From: Eudorina sp. 2006-703-Eu-15
Lineage: Eukaryota > Chlorophyta > Chlorophyceae > Chlamydomonadales > Volvocaceae
Length of the DNA stretch: 64,000 nt
Direction: 5' to 3'
Assembly (NCBI GenBank): GCA_003117195.1
Contig: BDSI01000008.1
Span: 1,331,570-1,395,569 of the forward strand
A program made the position numbers and the translations under genes. Shown in pieces: positions 35,684-47,500 of this stretch. Position 1 is the first letter of the stretch. Every line of letters starts with the position of its first letter. The notes beneath the pieces were generated by a model, which saw only the letters and a list, made by a program, of their open reading frames with translations, was not told the origin of the DNA and did not search any database.

Positions 35684-36182
35684 CAGTGTTGCTATCTTTA
35701 AATATTTACGGGCAAAAAAGCCGGAAATTTTCTATTTCCCGGACCCCCAAGAAACCTGCGAGATTTCATTTATTTGATGCTGTGGAGAGCCGGAAATCTG
35801 CCCTGCCAACTATTTTCCAGACTACCAAAAAGGCCTGGAAATCTGCAGGCGCAGGGAAAAATCCTGCATCGTACACCTGTCTACCGCCAAAACACACTCG
35901 AATGCCATGTCCCCAACTCCTGGTTACCCTCCCATATGCATCCGCGGCGCAAGGAAAGCGCGCTTCAGGCCTCCATGGACTTAGAATCCCTGTCGTCGCT
36001 GTGGTAACAGTGGCCCTGCTGTCGAAACACGCAGAAATATTTCCGCCCTGCCTCGGAGGTTTTTATTTCCTGGCACCTAGGAAGCCCCCCAAAATCTGCC
36101 CTGCCAAAGGTTTTTTGGCTACTGGCGACAGGCCGGAAACCTGCGGAATTCTATTTCCCCGTTTTGGAAGATAGCAACACTG
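35684..36182. mobile_element. Non-autonomous hAT-type element (499 bp, TIRs, 8-bp TSD)
   Basis: The ends are inverted repeats: CAGTGTTGCTATCTT at 35684-35698 and its complement AAGATAGCAACACTG at 36168-36182. The element is flanked by an exact 8-bp direct duplication CTGGGTAG (35676-35683 and 36183-36190). Eight-bp target duplications with CAGTG-type ends are diagnostic of the hAT superfamily. The interior has no transposase frame. It contains repeated and inverted copies of a CCGGAAATCTGCCCTGCCAA-like motif, so it is a MITE-like non-autonomous element. The exact TSD indicates a fairly recent insertion. Confidence 0.9.
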
Positions 36183-36190
36183 CTGGGTAG

Positions 36191-36993
36191 ACGTGCAGCA
36201 GCGGGGTGGGGTCGCGCGTGGGCGGTGGGGGTGGTAAATGGGGGGGGCCGGAGGAGTCCCCGAGATGTTAAAGTTATGCTGATGGCAAAGCGAGGTATAG
36301 TTACAGTTTTAAACCTATTGCCCCGCCTGGCCATTGGCCGACCATGCAACACGGCATTTGAAGGTTGTTCGCAACATCAACGAACCGCTAATCGAATTCC
36401 GGGCCCCTCCCCGCCACGTGCTTCGGCGGGTCTGGTGTGGTTTCCAGGAGAGGCAATCCTCGCGTACTAGTAACCTGGTGTGTTGGCCGGGATGGCTGCA
36501 GGAAACCCCCCACGGGTGATGGGGGATGGGTGCGCAGTCCTTGGTAGGGGTTGGTGAGATTAGCCCGTTGGAAGCCCGGTCGGGACTGAACCGCAAACAC
36601 CAAACTGGGCGTTCCTTGAGGACTGCGGCACCGCACCCTCCGTACATACAACATCAGATTACGTCCATGGCCCCCCCAGCTTTTACGGAAGCGCCTCACA
36701 ATGCGTGGGACTTATAACCCTTGTAACAGTGCTTCGGTGCACTTGTAGAGCCTGTCCGGCGCGCCAAGGTGGCGCGGCTTCGTTTTGGCAGTGTGTGCAG
36801 GCTACATTGATAGCAGTAATAATCATGTTGCCGTGCCGTAAAACACCGTGCCGCCAAGAAGCCTGAGCTGGCCCCACTGGCTTCCAGATGTTTGTAGTTG
36901 TCTTGGCGAGATCGTCGGCGCGGGGTTGTTTGGAAGGTCGGAATAAAACATTTTTGGTGGGAGAGAAGGAACGGCGACTGCTTAGAGCTGTCG
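36191..36993. other. Non-coding stretch before U6
   Basis: Apart from the SINE-like copy at 36325-36480 no gene is seen. A G-rich run lies at 36200-36255. The last ~150 bp are U6 upstream sequence and probably carry its distal promoter elements, which I could not define. Confidence 0.45.
36325..36480 (+). mobile_element. tRNA-derived SINE-like copy 1
   Basis: A segment with a tRNA-like head (box-B-like TAATCGAATTCCGGG at about 36390-36404) is followed by CCTCCCCGCCACGTGCTTCG, then GCGGGTCTGGTGTGG and TTTCCAGGAGAGGC. The part after box B matches, with few changes, the reverse complement of 55190-55245. Two dispersed copies in opposite orientation with a pol III-type head suggest a SINE family. 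Boundaries are approximate. Confidence 0.5.
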
Positions 36994-37009
36994 TATATAA
37001 CGTATATAA
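36994..37009 (+). promoter_or_regulatory. TATA element of the U6 gene
   Basis: TATATAACGTATATAA lies 24-39 bp before the first U6 base, the spacing typical of pol III U6 promoters with an upstream TATA box. Confidence 0.75.
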
Positions 37010-37032
37010 AGATTAAATGTAACAAGTGTGAC

Positions 37033-37135
37033 GTGCTTCGGCACAACTGTTAAAATTGGAAAAATACAGAGAAGATTAGCATGGCCCCCGCGCAGGGATG
37101 ACACGCACAAATCGAGAAATGGTTCCGAATTTTTT
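37033..37135 (+). ncRNA. U6: U6 spliceosomal snRNA
   Basis: Begins GTGCTTCGGCAC (5' stem-loop) and contains the ATACAGAGAAGATTAGC core: the ACAGAGA box that pairs with the 5' splice site, plus the catalytic AGC triad. ATGACACGCACAAATCGAGA and a final T-run for pol III termination follow. U6 is the catalytic RNA of the spliceosome. Two differences from the usual sequence stand out. The bases before ATACAGAGA are GGAAAA rather than GGAACG. In the internal stem CCCC(C)GCGCA(G)GG replaces CCCC(U)GCGCA(A)GG, a compensatory U-A to C-G change. All catalytic elements are intact, so it is probably functional. Confidence 0.93.
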
Positions 37136-40100
37136 GTCTGCGCCACCGGCTGCGATCGAATCCTGATGACGTCAGCATGCTGACTTTCAGTCTTCCGATT
37201 TCTGGGAAATTGCAACGTTTGCAAGAACAAATATGTGTGCCATTGCGGTGATACTCCAGCATTGTCAGGGGGACCTTCACCGGTGGACGGACGTTCAGTC
37301 GTGTGGTGCAGACAACCTTCACGGTCCAAATGCTGCCGTGGATGCCGCCGCGGAAGCAAGAACGTGACAATAATGCTATAATGTTGGGTGAACCCCAGGG
37401 GGCCAGGGGTAGAAGCACGAAACACCCGCCTCTGCTAGTCATGACCGCGCGCAGTCCGGGTCTTCAAAAGTGCCGCCCTCCAGACTCCATGCAGCGGATG
37501 TTGCGTCGCATGCTCAGAGACGTGCAGAATCCGTTCCTTTGGCGAAGCATCCCCACATGTGAAGACGGATTGAAGCCGCCACGCAGCAGTTGGGCATGAG
37601 CACGTGAAACCGACTCATGCGCAACTGCCTAGTGGTGCCACAAGGCCGCAACTTCACAGCCGCTGTGTTTTGGGGGACAGCACGTGACATCAATAGCTGT
37701 CAGTTGTCGTACTCGGGCCCTTTGCTCTGCTGGGTCCCTAAAGTGTGAAATTTGGACGGGGTGACGCCGGTGCGGGCTGACGTCGGGATTGAAATTGAGT
37801 GGCCAGGGCTCATTGGGCGACTTCCGGCATGGCCTTGCGGGGCTCCGTACCTTGTGAACGAACATACGGTATGTGGATCACAGACAAGGCATGTTCCGTC
37901 GTATTCGCTGGTTTTGTTATTCGCTGGTTTTGTTCTGTAAGGGAAGATAGCGCCATGCGTAGCGCCAGATCTGCGGGTCGTGGAGATGGGTTGGTCTCTA
38001 GGTCACGGGCTTCTCGGAGCCGTCATGATGGCAGAGGCAGCATTGCAGGCTGCACCGTGTGTGACAGGGCGAAACTGGGAAGCCGTCATGCAGGGGGCAG
38101 GTGCCATGTCGTGCTGGTACTCACATGCTGTCAATGCGCGTCGGAGCGATGGCGAGGCAGAGAGAGTCGATAGGCATGGTTGCTTGACGGTTGGTGTGCC
38201 AGTTTGGATGGTGCTGTTTTGCGCGCACTGCGTGCCATTTCTATGTGGCTGGTGTATGGAATTGTTGGTTCAAGTATCGTACGAATGCCGTAACGTGAGT
38301 TGACACCGGCACTGGCGATGTGAGACGGTCGCAAACTGATTGCGGCAGCCAGTACAACCAGTGATTTCGGGCAGGCGGCAACGCCGACATGACTACGCTT
38401 ATAATTATCTGCGCTTGGCGTGCGTGGAAGCCGCCCATTCTATGGGCGCTTATGGATGATACGTGTATGGTATGGGGTCCGCTGTAACATGTTTTTTCGT
38501 GGCATACCTAGGCACGAAATGCGCAGCTTGCAGCGGCAGGTCCGTCCACAGCGAATCGTTTGTACCTCAACAAAGGAAACATCTCTGGTAAGCCCCAGCC
38601 AGCGATGTCAGCCCGGCTTGATTGGCTGCTTGACTGGCTGCTCGCGTGCGATCGATGCAACAGTCCCCAAACTCCAATCCAGTAGCCATCACGTGCAACT
38701 GGGGATGCCTAGGCACATCACAGACATGTCGGCTCAGACACCAACGTACGGCCAATTCTTGCTGGTTGCTGCCCTCACTCGGCTCCACGGGATCAAGGCG
38801 CCAACAAAGAAGTAAGTCATCATGCCATCCGCTCACTCCCCGATTCCCTCCCCGATTTCCTCCCCGCGCACCAGCCCACCACGGACGTTCCAAACCACCG
38901 CAACCGCCCCGGTAGATGGGCCTCTGATGGCCATGGCTACGTACTGGATTCGCAGTTCAAACGGCAGCCGCACTCCTGCGCCGCACAGGAGATGCGGGGA
39001 CTCGCTCCTGTCGCACCGCCCACGTGTCCGATTGTGCACTCCCCCGACGAGGCGCCCATGAAGCACACAACGCATGGACGGCCCAGGCGGCCCCGCAACA
39101 CGTACGCCGTCGTCCGGGCCGTCGTCGATCCGGACCAGGTACGTGGACTCGGAATACGGCCCCGCACCCCATGCGATGGCCCGCAACGCGGCTATGCCAC
39201 TACCGTAGGGCAATGTTCTATAACATGAAACAAACCAATGGCCTTCATCGTGCCTGACGGATCCTATGGCGCTTACACGTCCATCACCCCCAGCGCGAAC
39301 ATTCTCCCACCCTGTCATGCACCGATGAAGGGCACGTATCCTGCCATGGGGTACATTACCCACTCGACCCCGCAAGCCGGCACCACAGCCCGCGTCCGAA
39401 CGAACCACCCCCGCCTCCGTGCCCAGCCGCAAGCCGCCGTCGACAGACATCACTCATGTGAAGCATCGGCTTGAGTGGCGCAGAACAATGGCAACTAGCT
39501 AGAACCTTCCATGGGTCTTCCCCTGCTGCGGTGCCAACGTCCCCGCGCCGCACCGCGCCTGAATCCCTTCCGCACTGCACTGCACCACACCCGCAACGAG
39601 GATGCCGTAGCAGGACATGGACCAAATGAACAGCAACTCGGGGCGCTGTCGCAATGCCGCATCGCCTGTCCGGCACGCGTCGCATGATGCAAACCTAACA
39701 CTCTCCCAAAATGCGCGTCGACGGGGCCGCATGTGTCAGCCAGGTCTCCGCCGCTCGATCAGTCGCAGGCAGCTCGCGGTACATCTGCCCCGCGACGCCG
39801 GCCTTTGCAGTGGACAGGGAAACACTTTGCCCACAGACGCCATGTGGCTGTCGACATGCCCCGGAAATTGCAGCTGCAGGCTCGTCGTGTGATGCACTGG
39901 GACCCGTTGCTCACCATCCACGTTGCGTTGTCTGCCCTTCCATTCCCCGTTTCCCTCGGCTGCTCCGAACGCGAACATGCGACGACACGATACCGCGACT
40001 GGGCCTCATCAGGTGCCACCAACCACCAACCACCAACCACCCTGCCCTAAACCGCTGACAGACACCAGCATGGATGCACCCCAGCTGCAGTTGCTGGAAA

Positions 40101-43100
40101 AGTGCAAGGCAGCAAATCGCAGTGCCAGTGGTAGACGGTCCCACACCACATGGCATGGCTTCATGGATTTAGAGTGTCCGGATGGGCGGTGTAGACATGG
40201 GGTGAAGCCGACCCGCAGCCGTGCCGCGGGATCCCGCACAAGCAAATAAAGCCCTTTATTTCCCCGACCCACATCGGCCCGACCTCTCCGTGGAACCCAC
40301 GTACGCCACCTCGTCGCAGGCATGTTACGCGGCTCTTCACCCACCACCAATCCATCATGCAGTGTGCCCCGACCGACCCAGGCTGCAAAACCGAGATCGA
40401 ATTGCACCCGGTGTGAGGATTATGAATGACCCACATCCACAGTAAGTTCCGGACGACCAACCATTCCCGGCGTGTTCTCAAGTCTCTTCAGGGCTTCAGG
40501 CCCGAATCAAACCAGGGCGGCCGTCGGCCCTTCCTCCCCCCTAACGCTGTGGCGCGATCGCGTCGTCACTGCAGAGCGGGGCTGCCGCAATCCCGCCCAT
40601 GCATGCCACTGAAACTGTGGATCCGGCGGTACTTGACGACACACGACGGCAAAAGCGCACGACACGACGCGGAGTCCGCCATCACCGTTACCAGTACCGT
40701 GCCCGGCTACACTGCGAACACGTGACTCAACCACCGCCACCACCCTCGCCTTCGCACTGCAAGGCTACGAATGGTCCTGTTCTCATGTCAGCAAGCCGAC
40801 CTTCCCCGCGCCGCGGCCCAGCCGCCGCAATTCTCTTTTGCATGAACTTGTCCCGGTGGCCGTGCTGTGCAACACCCCCGATGCAGATACCAGCGCAGCC
40901 AAGACTACGCTCCATCACCGCGCCCTACCGCAGTCGCCACCGCCTCCGCTTCCACCTCCAGGGTCGCCTTGCTTTCGAACGCACACCCCCATCCCCACCG
41001 CCATCCCCACACCCAAACTCCTCCCCGCAAAACGGCACCAGCCTCCTTTCCGGGGCATCTCCATCCAGCTTTCTAGGCCACCAACCGCCCGGCCATGCTG
41101 CCTTTTGCACATCCCACCCCTATGGCACCACCAGTGGACCACTACAGCTTCCCCCCGGGGCGCATCTGATCCACACACACGCACCCCGGAACTCGGCGTT
41201 TGAAACAGGTGACAAAACTAGGCCACCGCGCCTGTCCAAATCCGCACCTCCTTCACGTCCCCGGCCCCAGAAAAAAGAGACCCGCCTGGGGGGTCCTGCC
41301 GCGCGAGCCAGCGGGCTGCGGCGGCCACCTCGTGCAGACGAGCGGTGCCTCACCCCGCCGGTACACGCACATGGTCCCTCGCCCAAGACATGGTATGGTC
41401 GTCGACACGCATCGAGGTCGAGCGCATTCGCGTCGAGCGTCGAAGCAAAAGTGAGAGTCGATTAGTCGAAAGTCGAAAGATGCTCTGCCCGTGAGGAGAC
41501 ACACCCTGTGCGGGCTGTGCGAGAGCAGCGGACACACGTGGCGCCCCCAGCCCCACAGCTGACAGTGCACGTGGCACGTTCCTTACAACTGCAGCTCCGA
41601 AACCATTCCTGCGACATGCACCCCCCATCGCGACGACAATTTGCACCGCCATCACCGGTACGTTCCGCCGCCAGCAGGCCACGAAGCCAGGCCCCGTATC
41701 CACGCGCCCCGCTTCATCACCCATCTTGACCTTTCTCCTTCGCCCGTTTCCTCCCCGTAGCCCTTCCTCCGGGTTCCCCTCACCTCTTCCCGCCTCTTCA
41801 AAACAACACCTGACTTGGCTCCACAAGGCACCGCCGCACCCAGCACCCAGGTGCGCACCAGGGCTCGTGCTGCCCCACCCACAATCCTCACGCGCTCAAC
41901 CAAATGATCCTTGACCCATTATCATAACTGTCTTTCCTTATTGTGGATGCGCGACAAACGGAACTTTAATTATCATATGAACGCGTAACAAGCGAAACAT
42001 AAAGTGCCTTGGTTGTAGCCAAGAGAGGCGGCAGACACCCGCACCCAACCCTGCACCAACTTCGCTGCACAGGCGCGCCAAGTCCGCCGCCTCATCGCGG
42101 GTGACATCGCACGGGAGAGAGACGCGCCTGGCCGAAACACACACGCACACGCACCGACTGGGGCGGCGAGTGGGGCGCCCACGGACGTCCGGTCCACGGC
42201 ATCTCAACACCACGTCCGCGTTGCCTGGTCGGTACATGCACGCCGTGGCGCCCGCCCCTCCTCACTCGCCCTTCAGGCGGACGGGAACGGCATCGAGAGC
42301 ATGTGAAGTGCCGGAAGCGAAATGCACAGCAGGCACACGCGACGCAACCTCCCGTAACGAATGGACGACTTGGAATGGGGACAGCGAACACGTTCGGCCG
42401 CAAACGCCCGCACGCGCCGACCGACGCTATTGCTGCGACGCAAGGCCGTACACCTGCCCCCTCGACCACACCACCACCACCACATGTAACTAGTCCTGGC
42501 CACGTCACGATGCGTTTCCCGCTATGCCGGTGCGGCTGTACTGCTCCCCAGAGCTTCCTCCACCAGCCAGCACTGCGGGCATTCCTCGACACGGCCGGCC
42601 CCGCCGCAATCCCCACCCAGCCACCCACCCACCCGGCCAACGCCCTTTGTCACCTTTCCTCCTCCTCCTCCTCCCCGTCGAGTCCGGGTTCATCACCCAC
42701 CGGCATTCGCACCGCCACCAGCGCCCCCCGCCTCAGTGGTCCCGATGCGCGGCGTGGCACCTGACCCCCGGCTCCACATGTGAAATGGGCTGCCCCGTAC
42801 ACGTGACCGCCATGGCCCGCAGGACTCCCGCAACCCGCACCTACCCGCACAACGGACGCGGCTCTGGCCAACATGGGGCTGTCACAACACCGCAGATAGG
42901 GACGAAGGGAGGGACTGAGAGAGGGAGGGAGAGAAGAGAGATACCAGACGCGTACGCCCCTGTGTTGGGTTGCATAATTGACCGACCGGTCGCAGGAGGG
43001 GTGCCGTAGCCGCCAGTCCTGGCCTCTACACGCCCTTGGACAGGCAGCGCCCGCCGCAGCCGCAGCCGCACTCTTGACACCTACCTACCTGGCTGCAGAG

Positions 43101-44500
43101 GGCCACGGCATCGCAGCGACGGCCACGCACCACCGCAACCAGCCCCACCCCCTTCAAGGTCCATCCCCGCGGCCCACGCGTCGCGCGCAGGTGCGTTCCA
43201 AACAATTTGGCGGCGACACCCAACCAGATCCCCTGGATTCACCCAGCACACCCCAATTCCCCCAGCCCGACCTGGTGCCTCCAACTGGAATGAGCAACTG
43301 CATCGATTCTGGCAGGCGGCGGGCATGCGGGCGGCTGGCTACTCCTGCGCGACACGCGTCCCGACAGCCCGCTGCGTTCCTCGCCAGTTGCCACCCTTCC
43401 TGCCTGCCTGCCTGTCATCCAGCTCCAACCTACAGCCGCCGTCGCAACCGAAACAAATGCTATGATACGAATACCAGCAGCAGAGGATACTAAAATTGCC
43501 TTCGCAATAACCCTAAAGACGGGTCGCCCCCGACCGTACAATGCGCCGTTCGATCGCCCGCGACACTCGACACATGTCCTCAATAGCCCGTACTGTACTG
43601 TACGGCAGCGCGGACGGTGCGGCACTCGGCGCCGCCGAGCATCTTCACAGACTTCACGGACGCGACCTGGGCGGTCAACTGCATTCCGTGGAGCCCACAC
43701 GCGCACGTGCGCAGTTGCGCTAATCATCAACACACGCACAAACACACACACACACACCATCCCTCCGCAATACTGTACTGACATGCTCTCCGAGACACAC
43801 GTACAAACCCGTACATTTTCAAACATGCGAGAAGCTTTATTGGTCGGGCCATGCGCCGCCGCAGTACCGAACTTTGACACTACTTTGGCCCGTGGGTTCG
43901 GGCCATGTTGCGCCTCTCTCTGTGCACGAGACAGATGCGCATGCCGTGGCCTGGTAGACGCGGGAAGACCAACACAAAGATTTCATCATAGGATAAGGAG
44001 GAAAATGCAGAAGAAGCGTCGGATTCTTGCAGGTAAGACGGTAGACGCTTCCTTTCATAGACATTCATGTGCCACCGCCGCCGCCGCCACCGCCGCCGCC
44101 GGCCGTATGCCGCGGCACCACAAGCGCCCGCATCAAGCGCCTCCGTCCAAAAACTTTCTAGACGATTAGACATTAGTTGTTCCGGACTCATCGGCATCAC
44201 ATCGATCCCGCGAATTGGCACCTGACGCGCAGCCCCTCAGCCGCGCCCAACCTCCCCACCCGGACACCCTCACACACTCCATATGCGTCCATCTCCATCT
44301 CCGTCGCCAGGCCGCCGCGTCCCACGGGTCGGCGGTGCCAGACACCGGAGGCTACACCCCCCATCGTCGTGTTGCCCGTTCAGCGACGCATGTTTCCTCC
44401 CGCCCAGCTGCCTGACAGCCTCTTCGCAGGGAAGCGCAGCGCAGCACAGCGCGGCGCAGCCCGCCCGTCGACAGCTGGTCGGACGGCGGGTCGGTCTCGT
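37136..44500. other. Unresolved 7-kb region, C-rich on the + strand from about 38.8 kb
   Basis: No protein family was recognised in either strand. From about 38.8 to 43.7 kb the + strand is strongly C-rich and G-poor, with many CACC, CCACC and CCTCCCC strings. Some + strand segments look mildly coding (38827-39135, ending at a donor-like CCGGACCAG/GTACGT, and 40610-40725), but no chain could be closed. A small direct duplication (attcgctggttttgtt, twice) lies at about 37905-37932. CA-rich tracts occur at 43733-43758. The part nearest 44500 should include the 3'UTR of the SpoVS-like gene. A diverged transposon or an unusual gene are both possible. Confidence 0.4.
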
Positions 44501-47500
44501 TCAGCAAGCCTCCAGCATGGCCGGAAGCGTCGGCAGCACTCCGCTCTTGGGACCCGCGGGTTCCGTCTTCAGCACATTGAACCTGCAAGTCGGTCGAACA
44601 CGTCTGCACGTTGGTATGGCTCGTTTGGGGAGGGACGAATGACCGACTCGCACACGGCACCCAAGGCAGTTCTCACGGTAAACCATCCTCGGGAGGTCAC
44701 ATGGCAGGCCGCGACCTCTGGCAAAGGCGCGGCGACGGTACCGGTCCGAGCCAGCGCCCGGTCGGAACGCGTTCACCCGCTGACAGCACCGTGCACGTTG
44801 CGCCGCGCGGCGGCTGCCCAGACCACCCTGTCCCCGGGGTACGTAGGTGTGTCCCAGCACGGCGCTGGCCGCATCACCCACGTGCAGACCGCAGACCTGC
44901 CTGCCTCAGCTTAAACCGCTCAGACTTGGAAGTAAACCCTAGTAAACCCTAGGCCATGACCCACCAAACCCAAGGGACCCACCAGCCAAAGGCTGTCGAA
45001 CAAACGACACAACACCACACGCCAGCCAGCGAACCTCATCCGTCCACCCGCCCACCTGAGGAACTTGGACTCGCGGCCCATGGTGCTCATCGTGTCCTCC
45101 GTGATCCAGGCGGCCGCCAACATCAGGTCGAAGCCGTGCTTCTGGATCAGCCGGTGCCGCGCGTTCACCACCGCCGACATCGCCACGAAGATGGCCTCCG
45201 AGCCGGCCGCCTTCATCACGGCCTGCATGGCGGAGAGCACGCACGCGAGGTGAGGTGAGGCAGGAGGACGAGCTCAGTTTAACAACGCCGCACGCGCTGC
45301 TGAGCGGGATTCAGCACGTGGCGATTCAGCACGCTTTTAGATTCTGTCGGGCGTGGTTCAACACGCAAGGCGGTCGGGTACGGCAAGGGTACGATGCCAG
45401 CGAACGCCCGCTCGTACGCAAAGGGGGCATGGCATGCCCGTGAGGAACGCGAGCAGTACAGAGGATCACCCGTACTGCTCAAGGCCAGCGGATCTGATTT
45501 TGCAGACGGGAGCGGAGAAAGGGACGAGCGGCAACTGCCCCGCACAGCGGCGGCGCCCGTCCGACCCAAATCAAATCAAAACGTCCTCTGCAGATGTTGG
45601 GGGATCGCATGACTGCAATCGCCGGTGCCGTGCTTCGCCGGTGACGCACCTGGCCCCGGTCCAGCATGACGGCGATGATGGCGCTCGCCATCTTGTGGAT
45701 ATCAGACCCACGGGCCACATTGAGTACCGTCTCGTCCACCGTCTTGAGTCGCTCGTCCAGGTGCGGGACGGGAAACACCAGGAAGGCGAAGCGGCTCGGG
45801 TCGGGGCGCTCGTTGCTATCGTACCTGTGTCCCAACAGATTTATCACAACACAGCAAAACACAAAAGCTTTCGGGTCGCGTGCCCGTTCTGGTGTCAAAT
45901 CTATGTGCTCTGAGCGCTTGCGCTCCAGGGGCGAGCCGTCCAGGGCACTCGGTATTCCAAGCTGCCCACAGCGGATGGCGCTGCACCAATTTTCATGTCT
46001 GTGTGGTCGGCCGTCAGACCCCCAGCCCCGGCCCAGGTCCCGGCCCAGGTCCCGGCCCAGGTCCCGGCCCAGGTCCCGGCCCAGGTCCCGGCCCAGGTCC
46101 CGGCCCAGGTCCCGGCCCAGGTCCCGGCCCCTGAACGGACGGCGGACCGCGGCTTGCCTCGCACGAGACCCATCAGCCACCACTTCGCCAGGGGGCAGCC
46201 CTTGGGGGGTAATAAGACATTGGTAGACATATTTATACTGAGCTGCTGCCAGAGCGAATATCCGATAGAGGCCCCCCTTTGGGAGGGGGGCCGCCGTGGA
46301 ACCCACCGACCCACCGACATGTGCGAATCAGCCCTCCCGACTGACTGGGGTCCCCTTCCCTGGCTGCAGGTACTGCCCGGAGCCCACCTGTGGAAGGGCA
46401 GGAAGGTCACCTCCGCGCCCTCTGGACCCGTCTCCTTGGCGTACTGCCGGGCCACCGCGATGGCCTTCACCGCCTGCGGAATTGAAGGCGTCCAACGGGA
46501 GAGTGGAAAAGGGATGGCAGGGATGCGGTGGTTCGGCAAACGGCAACGACAATCGATATTGCAAATGCCGACAGACACGGCGATCAACCCTAACCCATCA
46601 CCCTACAGGGCACGGCCGTAATGCGCCCGCCGACACACCAAAATATGCTAGGTCCCCAACCCATACCTCACTCATCCGGCGTGTTTCAGATCCTGGGATA
46701 GACCACCTTTCACGAGCCTCCGCCTTTCTCATTTGCTCTGCTCACCTGGTTCAAGCTGTCGTACGATGTGTTGTACGGCGGTCCACCGGATCGCAGCGCT
46801 GTCACCAGGGCTGTAACGCCCCGGGACAGAATCTTGTCAATGGCGCCCGCCGCGTCCTTCACCACAGTGGCGGCCTTGATGGTCACGGAGTTCTGGTCCC
46901 GGAGCGACGAACGGCGGGACGAGCAGCCCGAGAGCGACGCCGTTGTAAAGACAGACAACGGCGGCATCCCGGCGGTGGCGGCGCCGCCAGCGGCACGGCC
47001 ACAATGGTCGACAACGTCCCCTTCAAGATGCAGGGCCGCGGCGCCGCCGGAGGCCGCGGCGGCTGAACCGGCGGCGGCCTTAGCATCGCCTTCCCTGGAC
47101 ACGGGCTGGTCGCAGTAGCGCTGCAGGTGCATGTCTGCGGCCGCCACCACCCTCTGTGGCGGCGGCGGCATCGCGCCCCGTCGCTGAATTGAGGGCGCGG
47201 GGGCATTGTCCGGGAAGCACTGGCGAAAGGCGTCCGACGGGCCGAGCAGCGCATCGACCAGGGGGCAGCCGCTGTCGCTGCCACTGGCACTGCCGCAGCC
47301 ATCCGCGGGATTGGCAGCAGCGACCACGCTGCCGCTGGCGCAGGGGGGACGCGACACGGAGGCCGAGGCGAGCGAGGCGTTGGTGGTGAAGGCGCAGGCC
47401 ATGGAGGAGCGGTAGGTGGCCGACGTCACGGAGGAGCGGTAAGCACCGGACAGGACCACAGACGAAGCGGGAGAGCAGGGCGCGGAGGAGTGCGTTGGCG

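Noticed and set aside
43733..43758. CRISPR-like or satellite array at the CA-rich tract
   Set aside because: Simple CA repeat only; no spaced direct repeats, and the sequence is a eukaryotic nuclear genome.
44933..44953. Telomere-like TAAACCCTAG twice in a row
   Set aside because: Only two 11-bp copies and not the algal telomere unit; located inside an intron of the SpoVS-like gene.
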